Positions 23,664 through 32,306 of a stretch of DNA of 64,000 nt are shown here, in pieces. Numbering within the stretch: position 1 is the stretch's first letter; the number at the start of each line of letters is the position of its first letter. This stretch comes from GCA-2720975 sp964469565 (GTDB lineage Bacteria > Planctomycetota > UBA1135 > GCA-002686595), in contig CAYXZD010000018.1 in NCBI GenBank assembly GCA_964469565.1, forward strand, positions 27,415 to 91,414, given 5' to 3'. The notes below the pieces were generated by a model, which was not told the origin of the DNA, searched no databases, and saw only the letters and a list, made by a program, of their open reading frames with translations. A program made the translations under genes and the position numbers.

Positions 23664-25100
23664 ATGACCGCAGAGGTATTCTCCCAACTCGCCCAGATCG
23701 TAGGCCAAGAGGGCGTCCTCAGCGACGAAGCTGCCCTACTCGCCTATGAATCTGACGGACTCACGATCCAGCGGAATCGCCCACTCGTCGTGATCCTCCC
23801 GAGGAACACCGAGGAGACCGCCCAATGCATGCGGATCCTCCATGGAGCCCAGATCCCACTGGTTCCGCGCGGAGCGGGAACGGGCCTCTCTGGCGGCGCA
23901 ACGCCAGTTCCAGGCGGAGCTCTGGTCGGCACCGCACGCATGCGGGACATCCTAGAAGTCAACGTCACCGACCGCTTCGCCCGCGTTCAGGCAGGCGTGG
24001 TCAACGTAGATCTCACCCGCTCATGCAGCCATGACGACCTCTTCTACGCCCCAGATCCTTCAAGCCAGATGGCCTGCACCATCGGTGGAAACGTGGCAGA
24101 GAACTCTGGTGGTCCGCACTGCTTCAAGTACGGCAGCACGACCCGGCATATCCTTGGGCTGGTCATTGTGACTGCGGCGGGCGACATCATGCGCCTCGAA
24201 GAACCCCTCGCCGACCCTGAAGGACTCGACCTAGTTGGACTGTTCGTGGGATGCGAAGGCATGTTCGGAATCGCCACCGAAATCACAGTGCGCCTTACCC
24301 CTACCCCGCCTGTCACAGAGACTCTGCTCGTCTTGTTCAAAGAGCTCGATCCATGTTGCGACGCAGTCAGCGATCTCATCGCAGCAAAACTCGAGCCCTC
24401 AGCCATCGAGATCATCGACAAACTCACCATTCAAGCCGTGGAGGCCAGCGTATTCGCTGCGGGCTACCCCAAAGAAGTGGAAGCCGTGCTCCTCCTCGAA
24501 ATTGAGGGGCGCGAGTCAGAGGTTGAGGACACAGTCGAACGCATGCTGCCCATTCTCAAGCAGCGCGGTTCTCTGAGTATCCGGCGGGCGCGGGATGCAG
24601 ACGAGCGTCGACGCCTGTGGGCGGGCCGCAAGGGCGCCTTTGGAGCCATGGGGCGCATTGCACCCGATCTCTATGTGGCCGATGTAGTGGTACCGCGCAC
24701 CCGGCTTCGCGAAATCGTGCGCTACGCAACGGATGTGTGCACAGACCGAGGCCTCAGAATCTCCAACGTCTTTCACGCCGGGGACGGAAATTTGCACCCC
24801 AACATTTCCTACGACCGCCGGGATGCGGACGAAGTGGGTCGGGTTCTAGAAGCTGGAGACCTGATTATGGAGGCCTGCATCGCAATGGGGGGCTCCTTGT
24901 CCGGAGAACACGGTGTGGGACTTGAAAAGCAGGCCATGATGAGCCGACTGTTTGATCCCAACGATTTGGATGTCATGGCGCGCATTCGCCGCTGCCTCGA
25001 CCCCGAAGAGAGAATGAATCCCGGCAAGATGATCCCTGTACGATCCTGCTTGGAACTGCGCACTCGCCCACTCGAACTTCCCAAGGACCCCCCACGATGA
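23664..25100 (+). CDS. glcD: Glycolate oxidase subunit GlcD (FAD-linked oxidase)
   Basis: FAD-binding subunit of a glycolate or lactate dehydrogenase. FAD-binding type 4 features: LVPRGAGTGLSGGATP, TIGGNVAENSGGPHCFKYG and the FAD-linked oxidase C-terminal part (NVFHAGDGNLHPNI and GGSLSGEHGVGLEKQ). The 478 residues match GlcD. Its stop overlaps the glcE start in an ATGA arrangement at 25097-25100. D-lactate or D-2-hydroxyglutarate dehydrogenases have the same fold, so the substrate is inferred from the full three-subunit set glcDEF, which in E. coli oxidises glycolate and passes electrons to the membrane. Confidence 0.93.
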   Translation: MTAEVFSQLAQIVGQEGVLSDEAALLAYESDGLTIQRNRPLVVILPRNTEETAQCMRILHGAQIPLVPRGAGTGLSGGATPVPGGALVGTARMRDILEVNVTDRFARVQAGVVNVDLTRSCSHDDLFYAPDPSSQMACTIGGNVAENSGGPHCFKYGSTTRHILGLVIVTAAGDIMRLEEPLADPEGLDLVGLFVGCEGMFGIATEITVRLTPTPPVTETLLVLFKELDPCCDAVSDLIAAKLEPSAIEIIDKLTIQAVEASVFAAGYPKEVEAVLLLEIEGRESEVEDTVERMLPILKQRGSLSIRRARDADERRRLWAGRKGAFGAMGRIAPDLYVADVVVPRTRLREIVRYATDVCTDRGLRISNVFHAGDGNLHPNISYDRRDADEVGRVLEAGDLIMEACIAMGGSLSGEHGVGLEKQAMMSRLFDPNDLDVMARIRRCLDPEERMNPGKMIPVRSCLELRTRPLELPKDPPR

Positions 25101-26338
25101 AGCCACTGCTCGAAGCGCTGACTCGGAACGGCATCGAGATTCAAGACCACGGCCCCTGCACAATGGTCTTACCCGATAGCGAAGAACAGGTGATAGAGGT
25201 GTTGCGCCAGGCACACCCGACAGGTCAACGCATCATCCCCATGGGTTTGGGCAGCAAGCTCAAGTGGTGCCGACCCGAGTGGGAACAGGGCTCTGCTCTT
25301 CTTATGAGCCTCCGGCGACTCAGCACCATTGTCGATTATGTTCCAGGCGACGGCACGCTGACCGCACAAGCGGGCTGCCCAATCGAGGCACTGGAGGAGC
25401 GGGTGCTTTCTGGCGGTCACCGCCTGACACCGGCCGTGCCCCGGCCCAGCGCAGCCACCCTCGGCGGCACCCTCGCCGCGGGCCTTTCAGGTCCCGACCG
25501 CCACAAGCGTGGCCCACTGCGGCATCACGTCTTGGGAACAAGGGTTGCCCTCGTCGATGGGAGCATTGCTCGAAGTGGTGGCCGCCTCGTCAAGAATGTC
25601 ACAGGCTTCGACCTCCATCGCCTACACACTGGGTCGCGCGGAACACTCTGTATCCTACTTGAGGCTAGCCTGCGCCTCTATCCACGCGCAGACGAACACA
25701 CCCACCTCATGCGTATCGGAGTAGATCTCAAACAAGCCCTTGAAGTTTGCGCTGGGATTCCCAGCCTCCCGGTAGAACCGCTGGCTTGCACCCTCGACAA
25801 CCACAAGGGCGTGTGGCGCTTGCACGTGGTTCTCGAAGGACGAGGCAAGGCGCACGTCGAAAATGTGCGAGACGTCTCAGAGCTCATTCAGCCTGACGTA
25901 ACCTTGCATAATGAGGCTGCCGACTCAGCATTCATGGATCTGTGCGTAATGGAGGTCAGCGGCGGTTGGGGCCATGCGATCGTGCAGGCACGAACCTCAA
26001 AGCTCCCTGCAGTCATTCAACACCTTACAGAGAAGGTCCCCGAGGGCGGCCATGTCCAAATCCTCGCCCAAATGGGCGCCGGCATCATGCGGGTCTACTG
26101 GCCCCGCCTCACGGATGCCCCCGGAGCAGACCAGACTGAATTCCTCAAAGCGATTCGCAGCCACCTGCGACCCTTCGGGGCCACTCTAGCCCCGCGCGAA
26201 GTCGCGGCCCAGACCCACCTAGACCTTGCCCCTTCCGTCAAGACCCAGCCAGGCCTGCCTTGGATGCAGGCGATCAGCTCTGAGTTGGATCCCAAGGTGC
26301 AACTCCATTCCGCCGCCATCCTCGGTCCGCCCTTATGA
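25097..26338 (+). CDS. glcE: Glycolate oxidase subunit GlcE
   Basis: Second FAD-binding-type subunit of the glycolate oxidase complex, 413 residues. It shares the GlcD fold: IIPMGLGSKLKW, VDYVPGDGTLTAQAGCPIEAL, LGGTLAAGLSGPDRHKRGP and GGRLVKNVTGFDLHRL are typical of GlcE. The latter half is poorly conserved, as in other GlcE proteins. It overlaps glcD and glcF by 4 bases each, so the three form one coupled unit. Confidence 0.92.
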   Translation: MKPLLEALTRNGIEIQDHGPCTMVLPDSEEQVIEVLRQAHPTGQRIIPMGLGSKLKWCRPEWEQGSALLMSLRRLSTIVDYVPGDGTLTAQAGCPIEALEERVLSGGHRLTPAVPRPSAATLGGTLAAGLSGPDRHKRGPLRHHVLGTRVALVDGSIARSGGRLVKNVTGFDLHRLHTGSRGTLCILLEASLRLYPRADEHTHLMRIGVDLKQALEVCAGIPSLPVEPLACTLDNHKGVWRLHVVLEGRGKAHVENVRDVSELIQPDVTLHNEAADSAFMDLCVMEVSGGWGHAIVQARTSKLPAVIQHLTEKVPEGGHVQILAQMGAGIMRVYWPRLTDAPGADQTEFLKAIRSHLRPFGATLAPREVAAQTHLDLAPSVKTQPGLPWMQAISSELDPKVQLHSAAILGPPL

Positions 26339-27645
26339 CGGTCACTCTCCCGCCCACCGAGGCACTCATCGACCACGCTCAGAGTTTAGACTGCATTCAC
26401 TGCGGCCTCTGCCTGCACACCTGCCCCACCTACCAACTCACCGGTAGTGAGGCCGCAAGCCCGCGGGGTCGCGTGCACCTCATGCGCGCAGAAGCTGAAG
26501 GGCGCATCGATGTCGATGCGGCTTTTGAAGAGAGCATCGACTCATGCTTACTCTGCCTACGTTGCGAGAGTGTGTGTCCCGCTGGTGTCCAGTTTGAGTC
26601 CATGGTCGAAGTCTGCCGGGACAAGCTGAATCAACGTCGCCCCAAACCATGGCTCGTGCGCCTAGCTCGAAGAATCGGTTTTGGGATTGTTTTGCAAAAG
26701 CGCTGGGCTCTGAGGCTGGCCGCAGGCGGTCTCGCGCTGGCCCAGGCCCTGCGGGTAACTCGCATCATTGCCCGATTCGGCGGAGCCCAAGGCCAATCTC
26801 TCCATGAACTCCCGCCCGTACCCCCACGCAAAGAACGCAGATTACTGCCCGCCACCCTACCCCCCCAGGGTCCCGCGCTCGCGGAAGTCTGGTTCATGCA
26901 AGGATGCGTGATGCCCGAGCTTTTTGGTCGGGTCAACCGCGCCAGCACAAGGGTATTGAACGCCGTTCAGGTCACTTGTCACTGCAACCCCAGCCACACC
27001 TGTTGCGGCGCCCTGCATGCACACAACGGCGATTTGGAAGGAGCGCGCAAGTTGGCCAAGGCTACCATCGAGTCTTCAGAGCAACTGTGCGGATCCCATT
27101 CCGACTCCGGGGCCAGCCCCCTACCCGTGATTGTGAACAGTGCAGGCTGCGGGGCTCATATGAAGGAGTATGCCCGACTCTTCGAGGCTGACTCCCCCTG
27201 GCATGGACGCGCACAGTCGTTCAGCAAGCGTGTGTTGGACTTCACAGAGTACATGGCAGAGCCCGATCGTCTCGACTTGCTGCGTCCACTTCTCTCCCGG
27301 CCCTCCCTCGGACCCGTTGCCTTTGACGATCCTTGCCACCTCTGCCACGGTCAGGGGATTCGCTCTGCCCCGCGCAAACTCCTCGAAGCAGTCCCTGGCC
27401 TTCACCGGGTTGACCTTGAGGATCCAGAATCTTGCTGCGGTTCAGCAGGAATTCACTCCATGCTGCGGCCCGAAGAGTCTGCCGCACAATTGACTACCAA
27501 GCTCAAAGACTTTGAACAGGCAGGAGCCAGCGCACTCGTGACGGCCAACCCCGGATGTCACCTGCAGTGGATGGTCGGCTTGCGACAATCGAATCACCCA
27601 GTCCCGGTCTTGCACATCGCCGAGGTCCTCGACGACGCACTCTAG
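26335..27645 (+). CDS. glcF: Glycolate oxidase iron-sulfur subunit GlcF
   Basis: Ferredoxin-like subunit carrying electrons from GlcD to the quinone pool. Two [4Fe-4S] motifs are visible: C20-x2-C23-x2-C26-x3-C30 (DCIHCGLCLHTCP) and C71-x2-C74-x2-C77-x3-C81 (SCLLCLRCESVCP). Two cysteine-rich CCG modules follow (TCCGALHAHNGD and SCCGSAGIHSM), as in heterodisulfide reductase-like subunits. The 436 residues match the family. The start overlaps the glcE stop by 4 bases. Only 6 bp separate its stop from the convergent isomerase-like gene, so transcripts from both sides must end within each other's 3' region. Confidence 0.95.
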   Translation: MTVTLPPTEALIDHAQSLDCIHCGLCLHTCPTYQLTGSEAASPRGRVHLMRAEAEGRIDVDAAFEESIDSCLLCLRCESVCPAGVQFESMVEVCRDKLNQRRPKPWLVRLARRIGFGIVLQKRWALRLAAGGLALAQALRVTRIIARFGGAQGQSLHELPPVPPRKERRLLPATLPPQGPALAEVWFMQGCVMPELFGRVNRASTRVLNAVQVTCHCNPSHTCCGALHAHNGDLEGARKLAKATIESSEQLCGSHSDSGASPLPVIVNSAGCGAHMKEYARLFEADSPWHGRAQSFSKRVLDFTEYMAEPDRLDLLRPLLSRPSLGPVAFDDPCHLCHGQGIRSAPRKLLEAVPGLHRVDLEDPESCCGSAGIHSMLRPEESAAQLTTKLKDFEQAGASALVTANPGCHLQWMVGLRQSNHPVPVLHIAEVLDDAL

Positions 27646-27651
27646 GTTCAG

Positions 27652-28614
27652 CTAGGAGTCCAGCTGTTCCCTCACCCTTTCGAGAAGCGCCTTGGTCAGG
27701 GCAATCCCTTCAGATTCACTGTGGGCAGAGCCTTCATACTCCACGCCAACGAATCCGCGGTAGCCCGCTTCTTTGACCATGGCTAAGAGTCGCAAGTAGT
27801 CACTTTGGGTCTCGTTTCCGTCTTCGTCAAACCGGTGGGATTTAGCACTGACGGCCTTGGCAAACGGCATCAATTCAGCCACGCCCTTGTAGCGGTCGTA
27901 CTTCTTGCCATTTCCGAGATTGAAGTTTCCAAAGTCAGGCAAGGTCCCTACACGGGGATGGTCCGCCTTGAGCATGACTCCGGCTAGCCACTCACCATTG
28001 GACGATAGACCGCCGTGGTTCTCGACGATCACATTGATATTGTAGGGATCGGCTACTTCGGCCAGTGTTCGCAAGGACTCAGCTGCCCGGCCCATGCCAT
28101 CCTCCCAATCAGATGCTCCGGCCGCATTGACGCGGATGGAATGGCAACCGAGGTAGGCCGCCGCCGCAATCCACTTGAAGTGATTGCGTATTGCCTTTGA
28201 GCGGGTGGACTCATCCTTTGCCGCAAGGGGTCCCTCGCCATCTACCATGATCAAGAGTGAGCGCACGCCTTGGTCCTCGGCTCGTTCCCGCATTTGAGCA
28301 AGGTAGTTGAAGTCCGTCGCGTGAGCTTTGAAGAACGAGTTGACGTACTCGATGGCGTGAATGCCAAAGGTCTCCTTGGTGAACCGGGCAAAGTCCAGGT
28401 TATCTAAATCGCCCCCACGCAGGGTGCGATGCAGAGACCACTGAGCCAGTGAGATTTCAAACCAAGGTGCTTCGCAGTCCATTGAGCCCTGGAGGCCAGA
28501 CTGATCGCCAAGAACAGGAGTGATCCGAGTGCGGGCTGTGGCAAGATCGAGTCCTAGAGCACTGGAAGCCAATGCTCCTATCCCGGATTGCAGAATCAGT
28601 CGACGTGTGTGCAT
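27652..28614 (-). CDS. Sugar phosphate isomerase/epimerase-like TIM-barrel protein
   Basis: AP endonuclease 2/xylose isomerase-like TIM barrel of 320 residues. Visible barrel motifs are FEISLAQWSLHRTL, GIHAIEYVNSFF, LLIMVDGEGPLA, INVIVENHGGLSSNGEW, LPDFGNFNLG, SAKSHRFDEDGNETQSDYLR and FVGVEYEGSA; the Glu, Asp and His residues there form the usual metal site. The N-terminus MHTRRLILQSGIGALASSALG resembles a short Tat signal (RR followed by a hydrophobic stretch), so it may be exported, as many planctomycete relatives are. The exact substrate cannot be told. It lies 3 bp downstream of the next minus-strand gene, likely in one operon. Confidence 0.85.
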   Translation of the reverse strand: MHTRRLILQSGIGALASSALGLDLATARTRITPVLGDQSGLQGSMDCEAPWFEISLAQWSLHRTLRGGDLDNLDFARFTKETFGIHAIEYVNSFFKAHATDFNYLAQMRERAEDQGVRSLLIMVDGEGPLAAKDESTRSKAIRNHFKWIAAAAYLGCHSIRVNAAGASDWEDGMGRAAESLRTLAEVADPYNINVIVENHGGLSSNGEWLAGVMLKADHPRVGTLPDFGNFNLGNGKKYDRYKGVAELMPFAKAVSAKSHRFDEDGNETQSDYLRLLAMVKEAGYRGFVGVEYEGSAHSESEGIALTKALLERVREQLDS

Positions 28615-28617
28615 GGG

Positions 28618-29175
28618 TTATGAGGTTAGAAGGGAACAAGGGATCTCGAATTCCTGCCCCATGACCCGGCGGTTCACAAGGCGTTGGATCTTAGCACGGT
28701 CCGCCTCTTCTAGCTGTGCGGAATGCTCTAGTGCAGCAACGGCTACGGCCGACCCGAGTTCGCGTGTGGAGAGGCCCAGCTCGGCGGCGGCTACGAGAGA
28801 ACCTTGCAAGAGCCCCATGGCAACGGCGCCACAGTCCGCGCCCATTGCCGCGGCGTCGCTGAGCATGCGCTGCATGGCAGCATCTAGGAGTAACGCTGGG
28901 TCAAGTTGGCGTCCAATCGCAGCGTGCGTAACACCCACTGCCCCGCCCCGGGCAAGGTGCAGGAGGGCAAACTTGCCCTTTTTGTTAGCCAGCACCAATC
29001 CTGCACAGGCCTCGGCTGTGCGCACAGCGGGATCCACACCCTCACCGCCAAGGGCACCGAAAAGGTGCCCATACAGTGCCTGGGCGGCTGCATCTGTCGC
29101 ATCGTGTTGGCCGGCAGCACCCGCTTGGGTCGCCTGGCTCACGGATTCGGTCAAACTGCTCTGGGGATCACTCAT
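28618..29175 (-). CDS. Uncharacterised Ala-rich helical protein
   Basis: Unrecognised protein of 185 residues, mostly alpha-helical by composition (runs of Ala, Leu, Glu). No signal peptide, membrane helix or catalytic motif is evident. A recurring pattern of small residues (ALGGEGVDPAVRTAEACAGL; AVAMGLLQGSLVAAAELGLS) suggests packed helices. The ATG at 29175 is preferred over one four codons earlier. It is 3 bp upstream of the isomerase-like gene, so probably co-transcribed with it; the shared role is unknown. Confidence 0.65.
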   Translation of the reverse strand: MSDPQSSLTESVSQATQAGAAGQHDATDAAAQALYGHLFGALGGEGVDPAVRTAEACAGLVLANKKGKFALLHLARGGAVGVTHAAIGRQLDPALLLDAAMQRMLSDAAAMGADCGAVAMGLLQGSLVAAAELGLSTRELGSAVAVAALEHSAQLEEADRAKIQRLVNRRVMGQEFEIPCSLLTS

Positions 29176-29375
29176 GGCTGAATCCAATCGGGTGTCAAGG
29201 GTAGAACGCGGGAACCAGAATACCCTGCGCGACGCAAATCGTCAGGGGCAAATGGCAAGGATCCATCCCAGATTCCCGCCGATCGAGGGCGGGCTTCGTG
29301 TGGGCGCGCCACCGGTCAACACAAGGCCCGCCGATCAGACCCGGCGGGCCGTTGAGCGTGTGCTCATTACTCCAC

Positions 29376-30044
29376 TCAACCTCGGGAAGCTGACGGTGCG
29401 GTGGCGAGACCGTTGGGGTGAGCCGTGCGCTGAGCTTGCACGGGCCCTCGGCCAGCTAAGAACCGAGATCGGGGCTGGCTCAACTCCAAACCCGAGAGGT
29501 CAAGCACACGCTCCACCGTCCGCGTGCGTTCCTGCATCGACAAGCAGGAAATCGGGATATAAGGCACGGCAAACATCTCCAACATGATTTTCACCATGCC
29601 GTCAATGCGGAGAACTTCCTCCCAATCCACGCCGGCGCGGACACCATCCTCGGTCAACATCTCTTTGTGGGGACGCAAGAAGAAGACGATTCCCCGTTTC
29701 ACCTCTTGCATGTATTCAGCAAAACGGGGATCCGCCACTACCTCGGCCATCAGGTTGGAGTGATGGGCCGCGTAGGCCAAGTTGCAAAACGCCCGATCAG
29801 AAACGAACGACCCCGCGTGGGCGCGCTCCGCTTCAATCTGCCGCTCGAAGACCTGCGCCTGGTACTTGCTCACCAAGTCCACGTCGGTCCGCAAAGACTC
29901 GAGTTGTGCCTCCATCTCAGCTAGCACCCCGCGTGCCACCTCCGAGATCATCGGCAGGCCAAAATGATCGCGGATCCATCGGGCCAGGGTCGTCTTGCCG
30001 GTTGCGTGGGCGCCAACGAGGTATACGTGAACGGGACTGTCCAT
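29376..30044 (-). CDS. NadR-like AAA ATPase/kinase
   Basis: P-loop protein of 222 residues. The N-terminus VHVYLVGAHATGKTTLARWI has the Walker A motif GAHATGKT at residues 11-18. The following SEVARGV and FVSDRAFCNLAYA match the AAA_28/NadR C-terminal-like group, which includes ribosylnicotinamide kinase and other small-molecule kinases. VKRGIVFFLRP follows. ATG 30044 fits the family start MDSPVHVYLV; an ATG at 30083 adds 13 residues of Pro-rich sequence. It is divergent from the subtilase gene, and 188 bp separates it from the next gene downstream. The substrate is unknown. Confidence 0.78.
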   Translation of the reverse strand: MDSPVHVYLVGAHATGKTTLARWIRDHFGLPMISEVARGVLAEMEAQLESLRTDVDLVSKYQAQVFERQIEAERAHAGSFVSDRAFCNLAYAAHHSNLMAEVVADPRFAEYMQEVKRGIVFFLRPHKEMLTEDGVRAGVDWEEVLRIDGMVKIMLEMFAVPYIPISCLSMQERTRTVERVLDLSGLELSQPRSRFLAGRGPVQAQRTAHPNGLATAPSASRG

Positions 30045-30254
30045 GGGGAAACTCCTGGGGGGTGCGGGATGCGGGAGACACACATACTACATATGGTGGC
30101 CGTCCTGTCCACACACAACTATCCACTGTATATAAGGCGACTACCCCGAGGTGGAGGGCGAGGGGATGCTCTGACGCTCTGGGCCGAAGTTCCACCACCC
30201 AAGGCCAGCCCGTCTCGCTAGGGTAGGGAAAACCGCACGACCTGTGTCCGTCTT

Positions 30255-30266
30255 CCCCCCCCCCCC
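30255..30266 (+). repeat. C12 homopolymer tract upstream of the subtilase start
   Basis: Twelve consecutive C residues end 14 bases before the ATG of the secreted subtilase, where a ribosome-binding site would sit. Long homopolymer tracts are prone to slipped-strand length changes, so expression may vary between cells. Confidence 0.85.
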
Positions 30267-30280
30267 GATCCCGAACACCC

Positions 30281-32293
30281 ATGAAAACTGCTCCCATTAT
30301 CCTGTGCCTGTTCTTTGCCGGGGCCTCCGCCCCAGCCTCTCCCGTCCAACAACAGCAGGTGGGGTTTTGGAATGGTCCGGAGTGGGAGAGCCTCACCGTA
30401 GAGCCGTCGACGGTGCTGGTGAGATTCATGCCCGAATTGAGCCACGCTGAGACCCTCACCATCGCCGGGAACTTGCCTGGCCTGGTCCAGGATTCTCAAG
30501 CCCTTAGGGCCCTGGAATTCGGCAAGACCCTTGTACTCTCGACGAACGCGGGTACAACGCCCGAGCAAGCCCAGGCAATCGCCCGACGCCTGAGCAAGAT
30601 CGACGGAGTGCGCTTCGCCAGCCCCCAACTGATCGCACGGGAGGACCCATACTTCCTGACTGATGAGCTGCTCGTGCGCTGGAGCGAAGAGGTCCCACAA
30701 ACAAGTCGTGCCCAATTGCGGGGCGCATTGGTTGTGACCGACCTTCTACATTATTCCCATAACCCAGGCGAAGTCCTGCGAGTCCCAGCAGGTCAGGATG
30801 TGCTGTCCGAAGCTAAGCGTTTGGCGGAATCAGGCCTCGTTGAATTCGCCACACCGAATTTCCTGCACAAGCGTGTGCTCCTCAGCGCCGGCGATCCGCT
30901 CTTCGGACAGCAGTGGCATCTCAAGAACACGGGTCAAGGAGGTGCCAAGCCGGGGGCCGACATCGATGCCGAAGGCGCCTGGAACATTACGCGCGGTGAT
31001 TCGAGCCTGATCGTGGCGGTGGTGGATACAGGTTGCGAGCTCGGTCACCCCGACCTCGTGCCCAATCTCGTCCAAGGCATCGATGTACTCGACGACGATA
31101 ATGACCCTTCCGCCGAAGATTTTTGGTTCGGCATCTTTCAAGAAAAACACTCCACTTCTGTATGCGGCGTAGCCTCCGGCAAAGGAAACAACGGCATCGG
31201 AACATCGGGAGTCGCACAGAATTGCAAGATCATGCCCATTCGGTTCCTCACCGAATTCCCCTTCCAGTTCCCCAGCACCCAAGACGAGGCGGACGCGTTC
31301 AATTTCGCGCGTTCGAATGGAGCAGCGGTCATCAACAATTCCTGGGGGCCCGCCGGCTCCGCCCCACTACCGGCCTCCACCCGTGCAGCCATTGATGACT
31401 GCAATAACAACGGCCGCGGAGGCTTGGGAATGTTGGTCATGTTCGCCGCAGGCAACTCCGATAGCGACAATTCCGGAAACGGCTATACGTCCTATGCGGG
31501 TACTGTCAGCGTGACGGCCAGCGACGATAGCGACAAACGCTCGTACTACTCGTCCTATGGCCAGAGCACAAACTTTTGTGCCCCTTCCAACGGCGGCAAG
31601 AACGGGATCTCCACAACCGATCGTTTGGGCTCGAAAGGCTATGACAACAGCGACTACACCAATGCGTTCGGAGGCACTTCTTCCGCCTGCCCAGCTGCTG
31701 CTGGGGTTGCCCTACTTGTGATCTCTGCGGACCCCACCCTCCAACGGGATGAGGTCATTCAGATCATGTCCGACACGGCCGAGAAGATCGATCCGGCGGG
31801 TGGAAACTACGGCGCCAACGGCCATAGCAAGTACTACGGCTTTGGGCGCCTCAATGCTGCCGATGCTGTCGCTGCTGCCGATGGAAGTGCATGCTCTGAG
31901 AGTAACTACTGCGTCCTCTCGCCGAACTCTGCGGGACCTGGTGCCACAATCAGCTCCAACGGGAACCTGAGCGTAGCCGGCAATGGATTCAACCTCATTT
32001 GCACGGCTGCTCCGGCCAACCAATTTGGCCTGTTTTTCTATGGCGACGCGCAAACATCCACCAACCTCGGCAATGGAACCCTGTGTGTGGGAGGCAACAT
32101 CTTCCGCTTACCAGCCGTCCAAGTGGACGCCCTCGGCCAAGCGCTCTACAACGTAGACTTCACCAACCTCTCGGCTGCAGGCCAAATCGTGGCCGGTTCC
32201 ACCTGGAACTGGCAGTTCTGGATGCGGGATACACCCGCGGGTGGAGCGGGCTACAACTTTAGTAACGGCCTCTCCGTCACATTCTGTCCCTGA
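30281..32293 (+). CDS. Secreted subtilisin-like serine protease (S8) with C-terminal lineage domain
   Basis: Protease of 670 residues with a signal peptide (MKTAPIILCLFFAGASA). Residues 36-205 form a propeptide-like region. The S8 domain carries D249 (VAVVDTGCELGHPDL), H290 (EKHSTSVCGVASG) and S467 (FGGTSSACPAAAGVAL), with INNSWGP and MFAAGNSDSDN around the oxyanion hole. The HSTSVCG motif differs slightly from the usual HGTxVAG. The last 130 residues (from LSPNSAGPGATISSNGNL to GLSVTFCP) form a beta-rich domain with GLFFYG, LCVGG and STWNWQFW, which I recall from many secreted proteins of Poly30-type Planctomycetota. It may anchor or sort the protein; that is inference. A C12 tract lies just upstream of the start. 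Confidence 0.93.
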   Translation: MKTAPIILCLFFAGASAPASPVQQQQVGFWNGPEWESLTVEPSTVLVRFMPELSHAETLTIAGNLPGLVQDSQALRALEFGKTLVLSTNAGTTPEQAQAIARRLSKIDGVRFASPQLIAREDPYFLTDELLVRWSEEVPQTSRAQLRGALVVTDLLHYSHNPGEVLRVPAGQDVLSEAKRLAESGLVEFATPNFLHKRVLLSAGDPLFGQQWHLKNTGQGGAKPGADIDAEGAWNITRGDSSLIVAVVDTGCELGHPDLVPNLVQGIDVLDDDNDPSAEDFWFGIFQEKHSTSVCGVASGKGNNGIGTSGVAQNCKIMPIRFLTEFPFQFPSTQDEADAFNFARSNGAAVINNSWGPAGSAPLPASTRAAIDDCNNNGRGGLGMLVMFAAGNSDSDNSGNGYTSYAGTVSVTASDDSDKRSYYSSYGQSTNFCAPSNGGKNGISTTDRLGSKGYDNSDYTNAFGGTSSACPAAAGVALLVISADPTLQRDEVIQIMSDTAEKIDPAGGNYGANGHSKYYGFGRLNAADAVAAADGSACSESNYCVLSPNSAGPGATISSNGNLSVAGNGFNLICTAAPANQFGLFFYGDAQTSTNLGNGTLCVGGNIFRLPAVQVDALGQALYNVDFTNLSAAGQIVAGSTWNWQFWMRDTPAGGAGYNFSNGLSVTFCP

Positions 32294-32306
32294 CAGGGGT
32301 GCCCGC

